A stretch of DNA of 40,183 bases from a virus, in the IMG/VR virus record IMGVR_UViG_3300020220_000129, positions 1 through 40,183 of that record; one strand, 5' to 3'. Below, piece after piece: positions 8,001 through 16,600 of the stretch. The notes below the pieces were generated by a model. That model had not been told where the DNA came from. It did not search any database and worked only from the letters and a program-made list of their open reading frames with translations. The translations under genes and the position numbers were made by a program. Each line of letters starts with the position of its first letter. The stretch's first letter is position 1.

Positions 8001-9216
8001 TAACAGTAAGTGTTCCTTCGCTTGTTACAGGCGATCCTGACACATTAAACACATCTGTAGGCATAGCAAGTGCGACGCTAACCTGTGCAAGACCACTAGG
8101 AGCTAAGATTTGCTGCCAGTTTGCTAAAGTAGATGCTCCAGCAGTCTTTAGAACAAACGATGTTTCAATGTCAGTACGAACAACAATATCGCCTACTTGA
8201 GCTGTAAGGGCTAACATTGCTTCTTCTGTAGCAACAACAAACGTATTAGTAATTGCTAAATCTGGCAGCTGTGTCGTAGGTAGTTTACCGTCAGCATCCA
8301 ATGATGCGTAACCGCTAGCTGTACCTCTATTAGCAGCATTTTCAGGGGTAAAAGTCAAAGCAGTTGTAACATCCCCAGATGTAAGAGAAATAGCTCCAGT
8401 ACGCGTATTAAAAGCTGATACGTAGTTTCCAGAAGCTACACTTGTTAGATTGGGATGGTAAGCTTGAACATCTTGACCAATGACCAAGCCTAAATTAGTG
8501 CGTGCAATTGACGGTGTTGTTCCGCCCGTACCGCCGCTAGAAACAGGCAAAGTTCCTGCAACGTCTGTACTTAGAGCAACCTTGCCCCATGTAGGCGGCC
8601 CACTGACGTTTCCGTGGAGTACTTGATTGGATAGCCCTAAACCAGAGACAGGCTCAGGTCCTGCTCCAGCACCACCGCCAACTAACAAAGCATATTGTGT
8701 CAGTACTAGAACTCTTGCAAATGTACTGGTACTGGAGAAATAGGGAATACCCCCTGAAGTACCATTTGCTGTAACGCTTAAAGTTCCTCCACCGGTTACA
8801 GGACTGCCACTAACAGTAAAAATTGACGGCATTGATAAACCAACACTGGTTACTGTACCGTCTCCGAATCCCTGACCTAAAGGACCAAATGTTGTACCGT
8901 TTGCTCGATAATACAACCCAGCGGTAGTGATCCATATGTCGCCGTTGCTTGGTGCACTAGGAGCATTTCCGGGCAAGACATTTACAAGCCCAGAAATGTT
9001 TAATTTTGATCCTAAGCTTATTGAGTCAATTGCTGTATTTGTGCCACGAGTAATAGTCAGTGCTGAGATACCATCGTCGTCAGCATCATTACGAGTTCGT
9101 ATTGAGAATATCTTAGAGTTTAAAAAGATATCCCAAACACGTTCATTTGCAGATTGGTCCTTTTCTCTAAAGAACAAGCGAACTACATCGCCAATACCGT
9201 ACTGCTGCTTGAACAT
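5035..9216 (-). CDS. Large repeat-rich tail fibre protein (1393 aa)
   Basis: A presumed trimeric fibre for host attachment. The N-terminal ~75 residues (MFKQQYGIGDVVRLFFREK...) form a distinct probable anchoring domain. Residues from about 110 to 970 are built from repeats of GTVTSVGLs-type strands, GGTLSVT-type strands and LPVSRGGTGLSS units, typical of phage fibre shafts. Two consecutive ~120-residue blocks (about 505-750) are near-duplicates. A poly-Gly stretch lies near 820-830. The C-terminal ~400 residues are non-repetitive and Tyr/Asn/Thr-rich, the likely receptor-binding tip. There is no visible chaperone autoprotease motif; a separate chaperone gene follows. The start codon lies one base after the amidase stop (TAATATG) with no clear Shine-Dalgarno site, implying coupling. 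The receptor cannot be inferred. Confidence 0.9.
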   Translation of the reverse strand: MFKQQYGIGDVVRLFFREKDQSANERVWDIFLNSKIFSIRTRNDADDDGISALTITRGTNTAIDSISLGSKLNISGLVNVLPGNAPSAPSNGDIWITTAGLYYRANGTTFGPLGQGFGDGTVTSVGLSMPSIFTVSGSPVTGGGTLSVTANGTSGGIPYFSSTSTFARVLVLTQYALLVGGGAGAGPEPVSGLGLSNQVLHGNVSGPPTWGKVALSTDVAGTLPVSSGGTGGTTPSIARTNLGLVIGQDVQAYHPNLTSVASGNYVSAFNTRTGAISLTSGDVTTALTFTPENAANRGTASGYASLDADGKLPTTQLPDLAITNTFVVATEEAMLALTAQVGDIVVRTDIETSFVLKTAGASTLANWQQILAPSGLAQVSVALAMPTDVFNVSGSPVTSEGTLTVTLDTQTANTVFAGPSTGSATAPTFRALVADDIPNISANKITSGTLPVSRGGTGLSSVGTANQILGVQDPNSGGLEYKTLTAGSGISITHGAGSITITSTGSGSGTVTSVGLTVPTGLSVTPASITTSGTFAVTLAAGYSIPTTASQTNWDTAYTDRLKWDGSSSGLTASTGRTSLGATTVGSNLFTLTNPGAVSFLRLNANNTVTALNALDFRSAIGAGTGSGNGTVTSVGLTVPTGLSVSPASITSSGTFSITLASGYSIPTTASQTNWDTAYTDRMKWDGSDTGLTASTGRISLGASTVGSNIFTLVNPGAVSFMRINADHTVDALSAANFRTAIGAGSGDGTVTGVTASSPLSSSGGAAPNITLSGTVGVSNGGTGLSTTPTNGQLLIGNGTGYTLANLVAGSNITITNTAEGIEIASGGGGGGGAGGGSVTSVGLSAPANIFNIAGGPVTTSGTLALTLDNQNANTVFAGPTGGSAAEPGFRSLASADIPALSTDTLTSGTLPVARGGTGLSSLGASNQVLKVNSSGTALEFAPSSPQLGSNRQTVLSGPRNGLYASYLTSGAGLTVGINGSVTPVELSFANGFNNGPLDYFEQITTNVSGAWTLPANATSYLYIERTDASALTYGSTTLQPYYIDSNTYYTQLVVEVYDYHSSPGTWNHGATLNEITFTVKKETSGFESDQTYLYTVSSTEAYDSRMNGVPFYWNHANYFNKSNLNDGATAYSVSNSILLMYGPTEPSPARPGMGDWARFLITFPEMPVGALTMTVNIGDSQGHTPVTVSVYAVTGTYNKAQHLNVRTNSGLTLLGSVSPGDNVTTPTTYTVFENLNTESLVENRFKFDIAQMKMYKQVSGSLVNTNAIFVGEATTNATGVTNLVNYAYRGFFVTPRQTHGGSNTSYRFNHNLGCLPLYFRHVGMVGISNPTTNEYNEPIHYATSSTAFHGSTLAYVGTLSAYIMVRGSGVRGYVGSSTAALGWGRLIVSRGW
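6965..7690 (-). repeat. Tandem duplication inside the tail fibre gene (two ~360-bp units)
   Basis: Two consecutive units with boundaries near 6965, 7322 and 7685. Both encode GTVTSVGLTVPTGLSV, SGYSIPTTASQTNWDTAY or AGYSIPTTASQTNWDTAY, WDGS, GLTASTGR, TLVNPGAVSF or TLTNPGAVSF, and a closing AIGAG segment. At protein level most positions are identical, while the DNA differs at many third positions, so the duplication is not recent. Confidence 0.85.
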
Positions 9217-9217
9217 A

Positions 9218-9811
9218 TTAGTCTACTAAAATAGCCTTATAGCTAAATTTAGACTTGCCAGATTTAAGAGAATCGTACTTACTGATAACTGAGTTTTTAA
9301 AGTCAGGAAAATACTTACCAATGTCAGACTTTTGATTACGACCAATTTCAATATCTACCAAACGGTGATCTGTAAGGTCTTTTGTTCGTGGGTCCAGATT
9401 ATGCCAACACATAAACTCTGCAACAAACTGAGAAGCTACATCAAGCATCTCAGCAGTAATAGGGCACTTACCCGTTAACGTATCTGGGTCGGTCTTCATC
9501 ATCGCTGCAAAGCCAACACCGATATTGCTTTTATTAGCCTTAAAGGCATGACGACCATATTGGCTAATCTTGAGTGTTTTGACAACATGTGCTTTTTTAC
9601 GTGCTACATCAAAAACAACATTGTAGTGGTAGCCATCAAATGCCATAGCATAGGGCCCAACGGACCAGTGCATAGTTACTCGTTCGATCTTTCCTAGATC
9701 AAGGTGTCGTTGATCGTTCTCGTACTCAACAGTAATAGGTAAACCATCTACGGTAGCTCTTAGAGCCTTACCAGGTTTTGCCTGCTTATCACTAAGATCC
9801 AAATAACCCAT
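9218..9811 (-). CDS. N-acetylmuramoyl-L-alanine amidase endolysin (Amidase_2 type)
   Basis: A 197-residue zinc amidase expected to cut the peptidoglycan amide bond for host lysis. The fold signature is RVTMHWSVGPY with zinc ligand H48, YHYNVVFD (61-68), IGVGFAAM (97-104), DHRLVDIE with H149, and the closing KSDIGKYFPDF, in which D163 takes the third zinc-ligand place and FP follows as in many family members. No signal peptide, membrane span or cell-wall-binding domain is evident, so export should need a holin. Upstream GGAG sits 9 bases before the ATG. The start lies inside the end of a 47-codon membrane-peptide frame, and the stop abuts the fibre start. Family assignment is firm; cleavage specificity is inferred. 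Confidence 0.9.
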   Translation of the reverse strand: MGYLDLSDKQAKPGKALRATVDGLPITVEYENDQRHLDLGKIERVTMHWSVGPYAMAFDGYHYNVVFDVARKKAHVVKTLKISQYGRHAFKANKSNIGVGFAAMMKTDPDTLTGKCPITAEMLDVASQFVAEFMCWHNLDPRTKDLTDHRLVDIEIGRNQKSDIGKYFPDFKNSVISKYDSLKSGKSKFSYKAILVD

Positions 9812-9935
9812 GGATTAGATCTCCAAATTCGTTCAGGGGTAAAGGATTTCCACCAGAAACGAATACTAGGTAGCTCCAAGTTCCAACAATGACAAAAACT
9901 AAGCAGAACTCTAGTAATCGCTTTATAACGACCAT
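9792..9935 (-). CDS. Putative single-span membrane peptide (47 aa) upstream of the amidase
   Basis: A short frame that begins MVVIKRLLEFCLVF and has one hydrophobic span (about 7-29) preceded by Lys-Arg and followed by a polar tail (GGNPLPLNEFGDLIHG). It fills a 161-base gap between terminase and amidase and overlaps the amidase start by 20 bases in another frame, an arrangement common for phage lysis genes. Its start has only a weak TAGAG-like ribosome site. Possible roles are pinholin/antiholin, lysis regulator or spanin-like peptide; nothing in the sequence chooses among them. It could also be a chance frame, but the length, location and amphipathic layout argue for a gene. Confidence 0.5.
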   Translation of the reverse strand: MVVIKRLLEFCLVFVIVGTWSYLVFVSGGNPLPLNEFGDLIHGLFGS

Positions 9936-9972
9936 GACTCTAGTATAGCGTAGATATCTCTATAAATCGCTA

Positions 9973-12900
9973 CTAAGTCCACTTTCTAGGAACCCTAGAC
10001 GCTGACCTACCTGGTTGAAAACCTGCACCTCTAAGTTTGTTTTCAATCTCAGACAGCTTTGTAGCACCAAGTACGTCAATCTTTACGCCGGCCTGCTGAC
10101 CAAGCCCGTATGACCGCTCATCTTGAGCAATCCTGTACACCACAGCTGCCACACAGTCCGCTAAGTCTTTTGAGCAGCCAAGAGAGTTACCCTTAGGGTG
10201 ATCAATCTTGCGTCCGTGAAGCAGCTGTAACTTTGTAAGCTCAGCATTTAGCTTGGCTGCAGCCTTACTTGAAGTTGGGTCTGGCAAACGCACCAAACCG
10301 TTATCAAGTCGGTGACGTAGCGTTTCGTACATGGCTAGCTGGATTGGCGCACTAAACGTGACCTCTTCCGTAATGATGCCCTGTGTATAAAGCCGTTGAA
10401 TAGCAGCACCGGATTGCCAGTGGTCAAAGCTCAGGCGCCGAACATGCCTAGCATTGCTGATTTTCAAGATGTTTTCTTCTACATCCTGAAGGTTCACGGG
10501 GATTTTTAGTTTTGGATTTGTTGGGTCAAGTTCAGGCTCCCACTCCAAAACCAGATCAATTACAGCGATTAGCCCTTTACCGTCTGGATCAGGCTCACCA
10601 TGCCCACACGCAAAACCAAAACTGTCCTTCTTTAAACCGGGGTCTGCATGTGCATACGAAAAATTTGGGAAATCCATCTCTTGTAGATTATACAAATCTA
10701 CGGCAACAAATGTTCGGTATTGGTCAGCCCGCATTTCACGAGCCTGATCCTCAGTAATAAGCGCAACACCCTGTCCTGTATGAATCTTCTTCTGAACGTA
10801 CTGTGCAACAGGTTGCTGTACAGAGTACATATTGACGATTTCTTTGTTGAAGAAATCAGACTGCGCGCCAGGCCTTACACCCTCGTAGTCACGCATAGAT
10901 CCAATAACATCGCTGGCATAGAATGTAGCTAACTGAGGATCCTCTCGACCGCTGTAATTAGGATTTACATCCCAGGTACACAACCTGAAACACAGCATTT
11001 CTTTGGCGTCCAGGCGACCTTCTTCAACCTGTTTCCACAGAGTGTCGGACATGTCACTCTCTTGCCATGCAGATCCAATAGCAATCTTCAAGCCGCCGTC
11101 AGAGCGATGTTTGAAACGCGTGGTACCCTTACCGACGTTATTCCAGAGAGCTAGTCCTGAGCTCTCTACGGTAGCTCCAGGCTCAACTGCAAATCGGTTT
11201 ACCTCGTCCATTAATAGGCCCCAAAGGTTCTTACCTACAAGACCGGCTCCTCGGGAATGTCCTGCTCGGAAAATAATGTTCTTTTTTCTGTGGATGATTT
11301 CAGTGGTTTGAACAACAATATCACCCCGTTCAATCATTGCTCCAAAGTATGCAGAGGATTCCATACGAGCTTTTGTGTATGCAAAGATCGTATCTTTAGC
11401 CTGCTGCTCGTTTGTTGCAATTGACAGAACAAATATAGGGTCTCCTGCAATCAAGCCTAATTCAGCTCCAGGGTTATCCATCTTTGTAAGACGATAAAAC
11501 TCATAAGCAGACATACCACCAGTAATTGAGGAGTTATGAGAAACAATTCCATTTGCCACAAACTCCGCAACCTCTGGAACGCAAATATCGTAGGTAGGCT
11601 CGTGAGTGTCCCAAATTTCTGTTATTGGGTCAAAGAACAGGTTCTGAGTGAGCAGTTCTTGCAAGAACTTGATTTCTTCTTCACACCCATCTACTTCCTT
11701 GAAGTAGTTAATAATTTCTAGAAGTTTGTTATAAGTTATGCCAGATTGACTATCCGGATTCTCTCTTAGCAAAGTACCGCCGCATTGGCGGCGTATACTA
11801 CCCCACTTGTCAACACGACCGGAACCCCTTGCAACCATTCCTTCTTTTAGTTTCATCTTTTTTAGCATGGTATGCAAATAAGGAACTTTATCTACTGTAT
11901 CAACTAGAGTGTCAGGAGCCTCTTCTAAAATTCTTTGCTTACGTTCAAGACCAAAACCAATACTATTAAAAAATCTACGTGCGTTCCTACCGTAAATATG
12001 TAACGTCCAATAGCTATTGGTAGTGCCGTCTTTTTTAGTGTAGTTACCGGTGTAGTAAGCTCTGCTTGAAACAATCCCAAATCCCAGTAGTAATACCTGT
12101 ACTTCTTTAAGTAACTGCTCAGAAGTGGAAGCAAGCCCTACTGTTAGACGCTTCTTGAGGCCGTATTTGCCCTTAGTAGTACTACAGCTGGCAAATCCAT
12201 CTGTGTCGTACAAACCCCGCAAGAAATGCCGCACAGTCTCTTTAGATGATGTTCTTATTGCAGCGGGAATCTTCTTAGTGTAAGAAGTTGTACGATTGAG
12301 ACTCAGAGACTCTAAGAAGTCCCTTATGACCACAGAATGGTAAGACACACAGTTAACTTTAGTATTATCCAAGTAAGGTCTTACAGTAGGTTTTACGCCA
12401 AACTGTTTTTCAAAGATTTGGCAGTAATCTTCTATTAGTGATTGATCCATAGAAGTCAGAACAATAGAAGAAGACTGGTTTACACCGCCATCACCAACCA
12501 GATAACCAAGAATACGGCCAAGTTCAGGAGACATGTGTGTTGGCAGTTTATAGGGGTTTACCTTTCTCTTACGCTCTTTTGGTTGAAACTCTATTGGCTT
12601 ATCAGTTCCAAACCCGGCGTGGTTACGCTCTACACACAAAACATCTCCGACCTTTACGTCCGGAAGCTTTTTCCATGCAAACTCCCCATCCTTTGTAAAG
12701 ACCAGGATTGGGTGTACTACAGAACCGCCAACCTCGTAACCAAATCTAGTCCTAAGGTTTATGACCCTCTCAGAAGGTCTGGAAATACCCGCCGCAGTAC
12801 GCTTAAATCCAAACCTAGTGTGTACATCAACACTCAGCGGAACAATGGTCTCCTCTGAAACATTTGATGGTAAATATTCATCCTGATACAGGAATCCGCG

Positions 12901-13311
12901 ACCTTTGATAGACGTTAGGGCAAGACTTAGGCACTTGGAACTACCCATGCCAGATTCTAAGGACAGGTTTTTATAGCGCTGCCCAGGCACCCAAATAGCC
13001 TTCTTTTCTGCAATCCAGTTGTCCATGATGAGTTGCTCATCGAACTCGTCATCGGGCCCGTGACCCCACTGGGCAAGCTTCTGAAGCCTGTTAGGGTCGT
13101 CTGGGTTGATGCATTCAAGCCACTTACCCTTACCCAGCGGCAAGCCATAAAAAGACTTCATGATGACCCGCTGAGCAGGGAACAGGTACATGCCCAGGAT
13201 TTCCCTGCAAAACTCAATAGGTCCTAGCAGTTCGTCTTCTTGCTGTAGCGCCTCTGAGATGATGTCGTCTAACAGGCCGCCAAAGCTTTGGTCTTTCTTG
13301 TCTCGGGCCAT
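9973..13311 (-). CDS. terL: Terminase large subunit, interrupted by an intein
   Basis: This is the ATPase/nuclease motor that packages DNA into the prohead. After removing the intein (residues 127-593) the exteins total 645 residues. The P-loop is rebuilt as ESGMGSSK-SSITGG. A Walker B-like LLMDEVN lies near 697-703. The C-terminal RNase H-like nuclease has HADPGLKKDSFG near 885-897, SFDHWQSG, and the closing DHPKGNS...CSKDLADCVAAVVYR near 1035-1057, as in large terminases. The ATG lies one base after the preceding stop. Placement between baseplate and lysis genes, far from any portal or head gene in this window, is unusual. No small terminase is recognised nearby; the 125-residue protein just upstream has no obvious HTH. 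Identification is firm. Confidence 0.93.
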   Translation of the reverse strand: MARDKKDQSFGGLLDDIISEALQQEDELLGPIEFCREILGMYLFPAQRVIMKSFYGLPLGKGKWLECINPDDPNRLQKLAQWGHGPDDEFDEQLIMDNWIAEKKAIWVPGQRYKNLSLESGMGSSKCLSLALTSIKGRGFLYQDEYLPSNVSEETIVPLSVDVHTRFGFKRTAAGISRPSERVINLRTRFGYEVGGSVVHPILVFTKDGEFAWKKLPDVKVGDVLCVERNHAGFGTDKPIEFQPKERKRKVNPYKLPTHMSPELGRILGYLVGDGGVNQSSSIVLTSMDQSLIEDYCQIFEKQFGVKPTVRPYLDNTKVNCVSYHSVVIRDFLESLSLNRTTSYTKKIPAAIRTSSKETVRHFLRGLYDTDGFASCSTTKGKYGLKKRLTVGLASTSEQLLKEVQVLLLGFGIVSSRAYYTGNYTKKDGTTNSYWTLHIYGRNARRFFNSIGFGLERKQRILEEAPDTLVDTVDKVPYLHTMLKKMKLKEGMVARGSGRVDKWGSIRRQCGGTLLRENPDSQSGITYNKLLEIINYFKEVDGCEEEIKFLQELLTQNLFFDPITEIWDTHEPTYDICVPEVAEFVANGIVSHNSSITGGMSAYEFYRLTKMDNPGAELGLIAGDPIFVLSIATNEQQAKDTIFAYTKARMESSAYFGAMIERGDIVVQTTEIIHRKKNIIFRAGHSRGAGLVGKNLWGLLMDEVNRFAVEPGATVESSGLALWNNVGKGTTRFKHRSDGGLKIAIGSAWQESDMSDTLWKQVEEGRLDAKEMLCFRLCTWDVNPNYSGREDPQLATFYASDVIGSMRDYEGVRPGAQSDFFNKEIVNMYSVQQPVAQYVQKKIHTGQGVALITEDQAREMRADQYRTFVAVDLYNLQEMDFPNFSYAHADPGLKKDSFGFACGHGEPDPDGKGLIAVIDLVLEWEPELDPTNPKLKIPVNLQDVEENILKISNARHVRRLSFDHWQSGAAIQRLYTQGIITEEVTFSAPIQLAMYETLRHRLDNGLVRLPDPTSSKAAAKLNAELTKLQLLHGRKIDHPKGNSLGCSKDLADCVAAVVYRIAQDERSYGLGQQAGVKIDVLGATKLSEIENKLRGAGFQPGRSASRVPRKWT
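11533..12933 (-). other. Complete intein (467 aa) with LAGLIDADG endonuclease, inside the terminase P-loop
   Basis: The intein starts at Cys127 (CLSLALTSIKGRG, block A) immediately after the Walker A lysine and ends VANGIVSHN at residue 593; Ser594, itself a P-loop residue, is the +1 nucleophile. The length of 1401 bases keeps the frame. Two LAGLIDADG-type motifs are visible: LGRILGYLVGDGG (about 263-275) and FLRGLYDTDGFAS (about 362-374). Block B reads GSVVHP and block F reads PTYDICVPEVAEFVANG. Penultimate His and terminal Asn are present, so splicing chemistry looks intact. The position means unspliced terminase cannot bind ATP normally. Confidence 0.95.
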
Positions 13312-13312
13312 T

Positions 13313-13690
13313 TTATAGTTTCATTACCTGAATATCGCGTACTTCATTATCTGAGCTTACATAGCTTAAGTACAGTACTTGACCAAAAGACATGGTGTCT
13401 ATGTATGCTTTTTCTACAAGGGTTTCTCCAAAAATATTCGAATGCAGATTAATTCTACATAAAAATAACCTGTTTTCGTCGTATAAACTATAAGGCCCAA
13501 TAATGTCTGGTATATTTAGTTCAGAATCATTAACAGTAACAAAGTGTGTTTTATCTGCATGATTTATTATTTTATATAAAGTATCAAATGGCAAATTTGC
13601 AATATAAGATTTATCTGGTATTTCAGATAAAAGTTTGTCAATAACTAATTTAAACGTATCTTCAACGTAATAATCAGGTCCTTGAAGCAT
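13313..13690 (-). CDS. Unknown protein (125 aa) between the giant tail protein and terminase
   Basis: A 125-residue acidic protein with no membrane span, signal peptide or recognised motif. The first half looks helical (DTFKLVIDKLLSEIPDKS), the second half beta-rich (NRLFLCRINLHSNIFGE, DTMSFGQVLYLSYVSS). It starts 5 bases after the upstream gene stop and ends one base before the terminase ATG, so it belongs to the same message. Position suggests a tail/baseplate accessory or packaging partner, but nothing in the sequence tells which. Confidence 0.75.
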   Translation of the reverse strand: MLQGPDYYVEDTFKLVIDKLLSEIPDKSYIANLPFDTLYKIINHADKTHFVTVNDSELNIPDIIGPYSLYDENRLFLCRINLHSNIFGETLVEKAYIDTMSFGQVLYLSYVSSDNEVRDIQVMKL

Positions 13691-13695
13691 AGTGT

Positions 13696-16600
13696 TTATT
13701 CACCCACAACTGATCTAAGTCCGGAATCACCTGTAGCTCTAGTAGCTATATTACTATTACGTAATAACTTAAGTGAACTTTGTAAATCTATTACTACCTT
13801 AAGTTGTACTGCTCTGAGTGCTGATAAATCCGCATCAGTTTGGTTAGCTCTAGGAGAGCCTAAGTCCATAGTCTTAATAAATGTAATATATTCTTGCAAC
13901 CTCTCGGGAGCAAAGAACGGATTTGAACCACTCTTAGCATTAGTTATAAATTTATCATTTAATTGTTGGTACCCTCGTTGTATTACGTGGGCTTCGTGAG
14001 AAATATCGGCTGTACTAAGTTTATTAATATAAGTATCTACAGCTAATTTCCAACTATCAAGAGTACTTTCTAACTTTGTTTTAAAATTACCATTCTTACC
14101 TATGTTTGAACTACCTATACTAGTTATAGTTGCTTTAGCACGCTTTAATTCAATTAAAATTTGTTTCTTATCTTCTAAAAACTTTTTAAGCTGTGTGTTA
14201 GTAAAATCTTCAGCAATAGTAGGTATATACTTTTCAACATCATCTATATATAAAGCAAATCCTGAAGGATCATTTACAAACATATTAGCAGTACCTATAG
14301 ATCCTTCCTTATTTATTTTTTCTACAGCATTTGCTACAGCTTCAAGTCTATTAGCTATATTATTTTTTTCTAGTTCTAAAGTAGGATTGGTTGTATGTGC
14401 AACTCTAACTCTAGCAATATAGGTTCGTAGTAATGATAAATTACTTACGAATTCATTATAAAATTTAAGAACGTGCACATTACTAAAATATGATGTATCA
14501 AAATTAGTATAGTTAGTAGTATTGCCTTTAGATTCCCACGCTAGCATATTTGTTTTTATATCATTTATAAAAACACTAGATACAGCACGATAGTTTTTAA
14601 ACATCTGAACAGCACTGCTATTAGAAGTATTTGTAGGAAGTATCCCATTCCACCGAGTAATTAACTTAGATAAGTTTGTAGATAGTGCATCTTTTGTATT
14701 AACTTTGGGAATAGACTCACGGCGCTGTATTACTGAATCTTCTGTGGCAACAATATCTCTTGGTTTTGGAATAGCAGCCGGTAATTTAGATTTAAGATCA
14801 CGAATAGCAGCCGGTAATTTAGGTTTAAGATTACGAGTAGCCCTTAATCCCGAACTAGGTGCATTAGGGATACCAAGATTTAATATATTAGTTCCTGGAA
14901 GTGTAGTAATATTTCTAGACTCATCAACTAAAGGAAAAAAGGGCTCTGCACGACCAATACGTGGAGGTCCAGGAGTACCAGTAGATACAGTTGCTGTTGT
15001 AATTATCTTTTTCATAAAATGATCTGTAATTCTAAAACTTATTTGGTACCAAACACGATCATCAGATTTTATAAATCGCTGAAACTGATGAATATAGCCC
15101 TTTACATTAATAGCTATACCCTGGTCTTCATCGTCTCTTTGACTGCCAGCATAGCTCCTAATTGTTAGCTCAAGCATTTCACCAGACAACTGCATATACC
15201 TAATAATGTTAGACTCTTGTTGAGCTCTATAGTAATTTGCGCTTGTGTTGTAAGTTAAACCATCGCTAATCGGTAAGTCTTCAAATTGTGAGCTATCAAA
15301 TCGAGAACCTTGTTCTGCAAGGCTTCTCATACCTAAGAATGAGCCTACAAATTCAATAACTTCTTCGTTAATACCCATTACTTGGTAAATTGGTCTGCCA
15401 CCAGGTACATTTAGTTTTGCAATATTCAAACTTGATTTCCAAGAAATTCCATGACCTGCCCCAGGAGGTTGCATACCCTGATTACTAGAGCTGCCATAAG
15501 ATCGTATAGCAGGCATTACTTCAAACGTATACTTTTCTTTACTTGCTAAAGATTTAATTTGTGCAACCGAAGCCATTTTCATTTCAGCAGGAGGAAGTGA
15601 CGGCCTTCTAACTCCCCTTAAAGCAGCTTCTTGATTAATAGTAAAAATGTTTTTTCCTGCAATAACCGGATTAGCTTTATTAAACTTTTCCCTCTCATCT
15701 AGAGTTTGGAGCTCAATATAAGTATTTAAAATAGCTATTGGGTACCCATCATAAGTTGCGCCTACAATAGTATCACCGCTGTCTAAAGCAGTTTTATAAG
15801 CAGTAACAGCATCTCGAATTTTTTTATTAGACACTAAAGGAACTGTTCCACTACTAGTACGAGATCTTACACGTCCAGTAGAAAAGCCCTCTAAAATATC
15901 TTTGGCTTTTGCAAAACCCTCTGTAGAAAACGCTTTATTTGCAGCACCAATAACTGCAGCAGTAACTAATCCTGCATGAAATCTTGCAGCAGCAGCCTGT
16001 GAAACTTTATCATCAAGGTTACGTCGAACTATTTCTACGTCTTTGTAATTGTTTGATCCGTGTAAGTAGTTAATTGAAAGGTTTTGAAGTGCTGCTACTG
16101 TAAGTCTATTTACATGACTATTTGTTACATCTATGAGCAACCTTGGATCATTTGTTGGATTATATACAGGTACAACGGTACTTGTTGTACCTAACCTATA
16201 TCCTATAAATCCTTGAAGTTCTGGACTATCTATAGTCTCAAAACCATAGGACTTGTTTATACCTGCAATTACACCGGCGTAGTCTATATTGTATTGTAAA
16301 TCGCCCTCTAAACCTGTAGCGTATTTTCTAAAAACTGGTGTATAAGTCCTCTCAGGGGGTGTAGTAGTAGTAGTAGTTGTAGTAGTGCCACCACCAGCAA
16401 CTCCATTAACAGTAAAACCATTTCTCTTAGTAATAGTTAACTTTACGTCCTCTCCAAGGTAAGGTTGAGGAAAACTTACAGATACATTTTTAGCTCCAAC
16501 TGTAGCTGGGAGTGTAAAGTTTGCAGTGATAGTACCATTAGTGTCGTTATAGTGTATGTTACTACCACTAGTATTACCAATACTTACACCAGAAGGAGTT

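Noticed and set aside
16360-16386. Triplet run considered as a CRISPR-like or regulatory repeat
   Set aside because: It is in frame inside a coding region and encodes nine Thr in a linker; there are no spacers.
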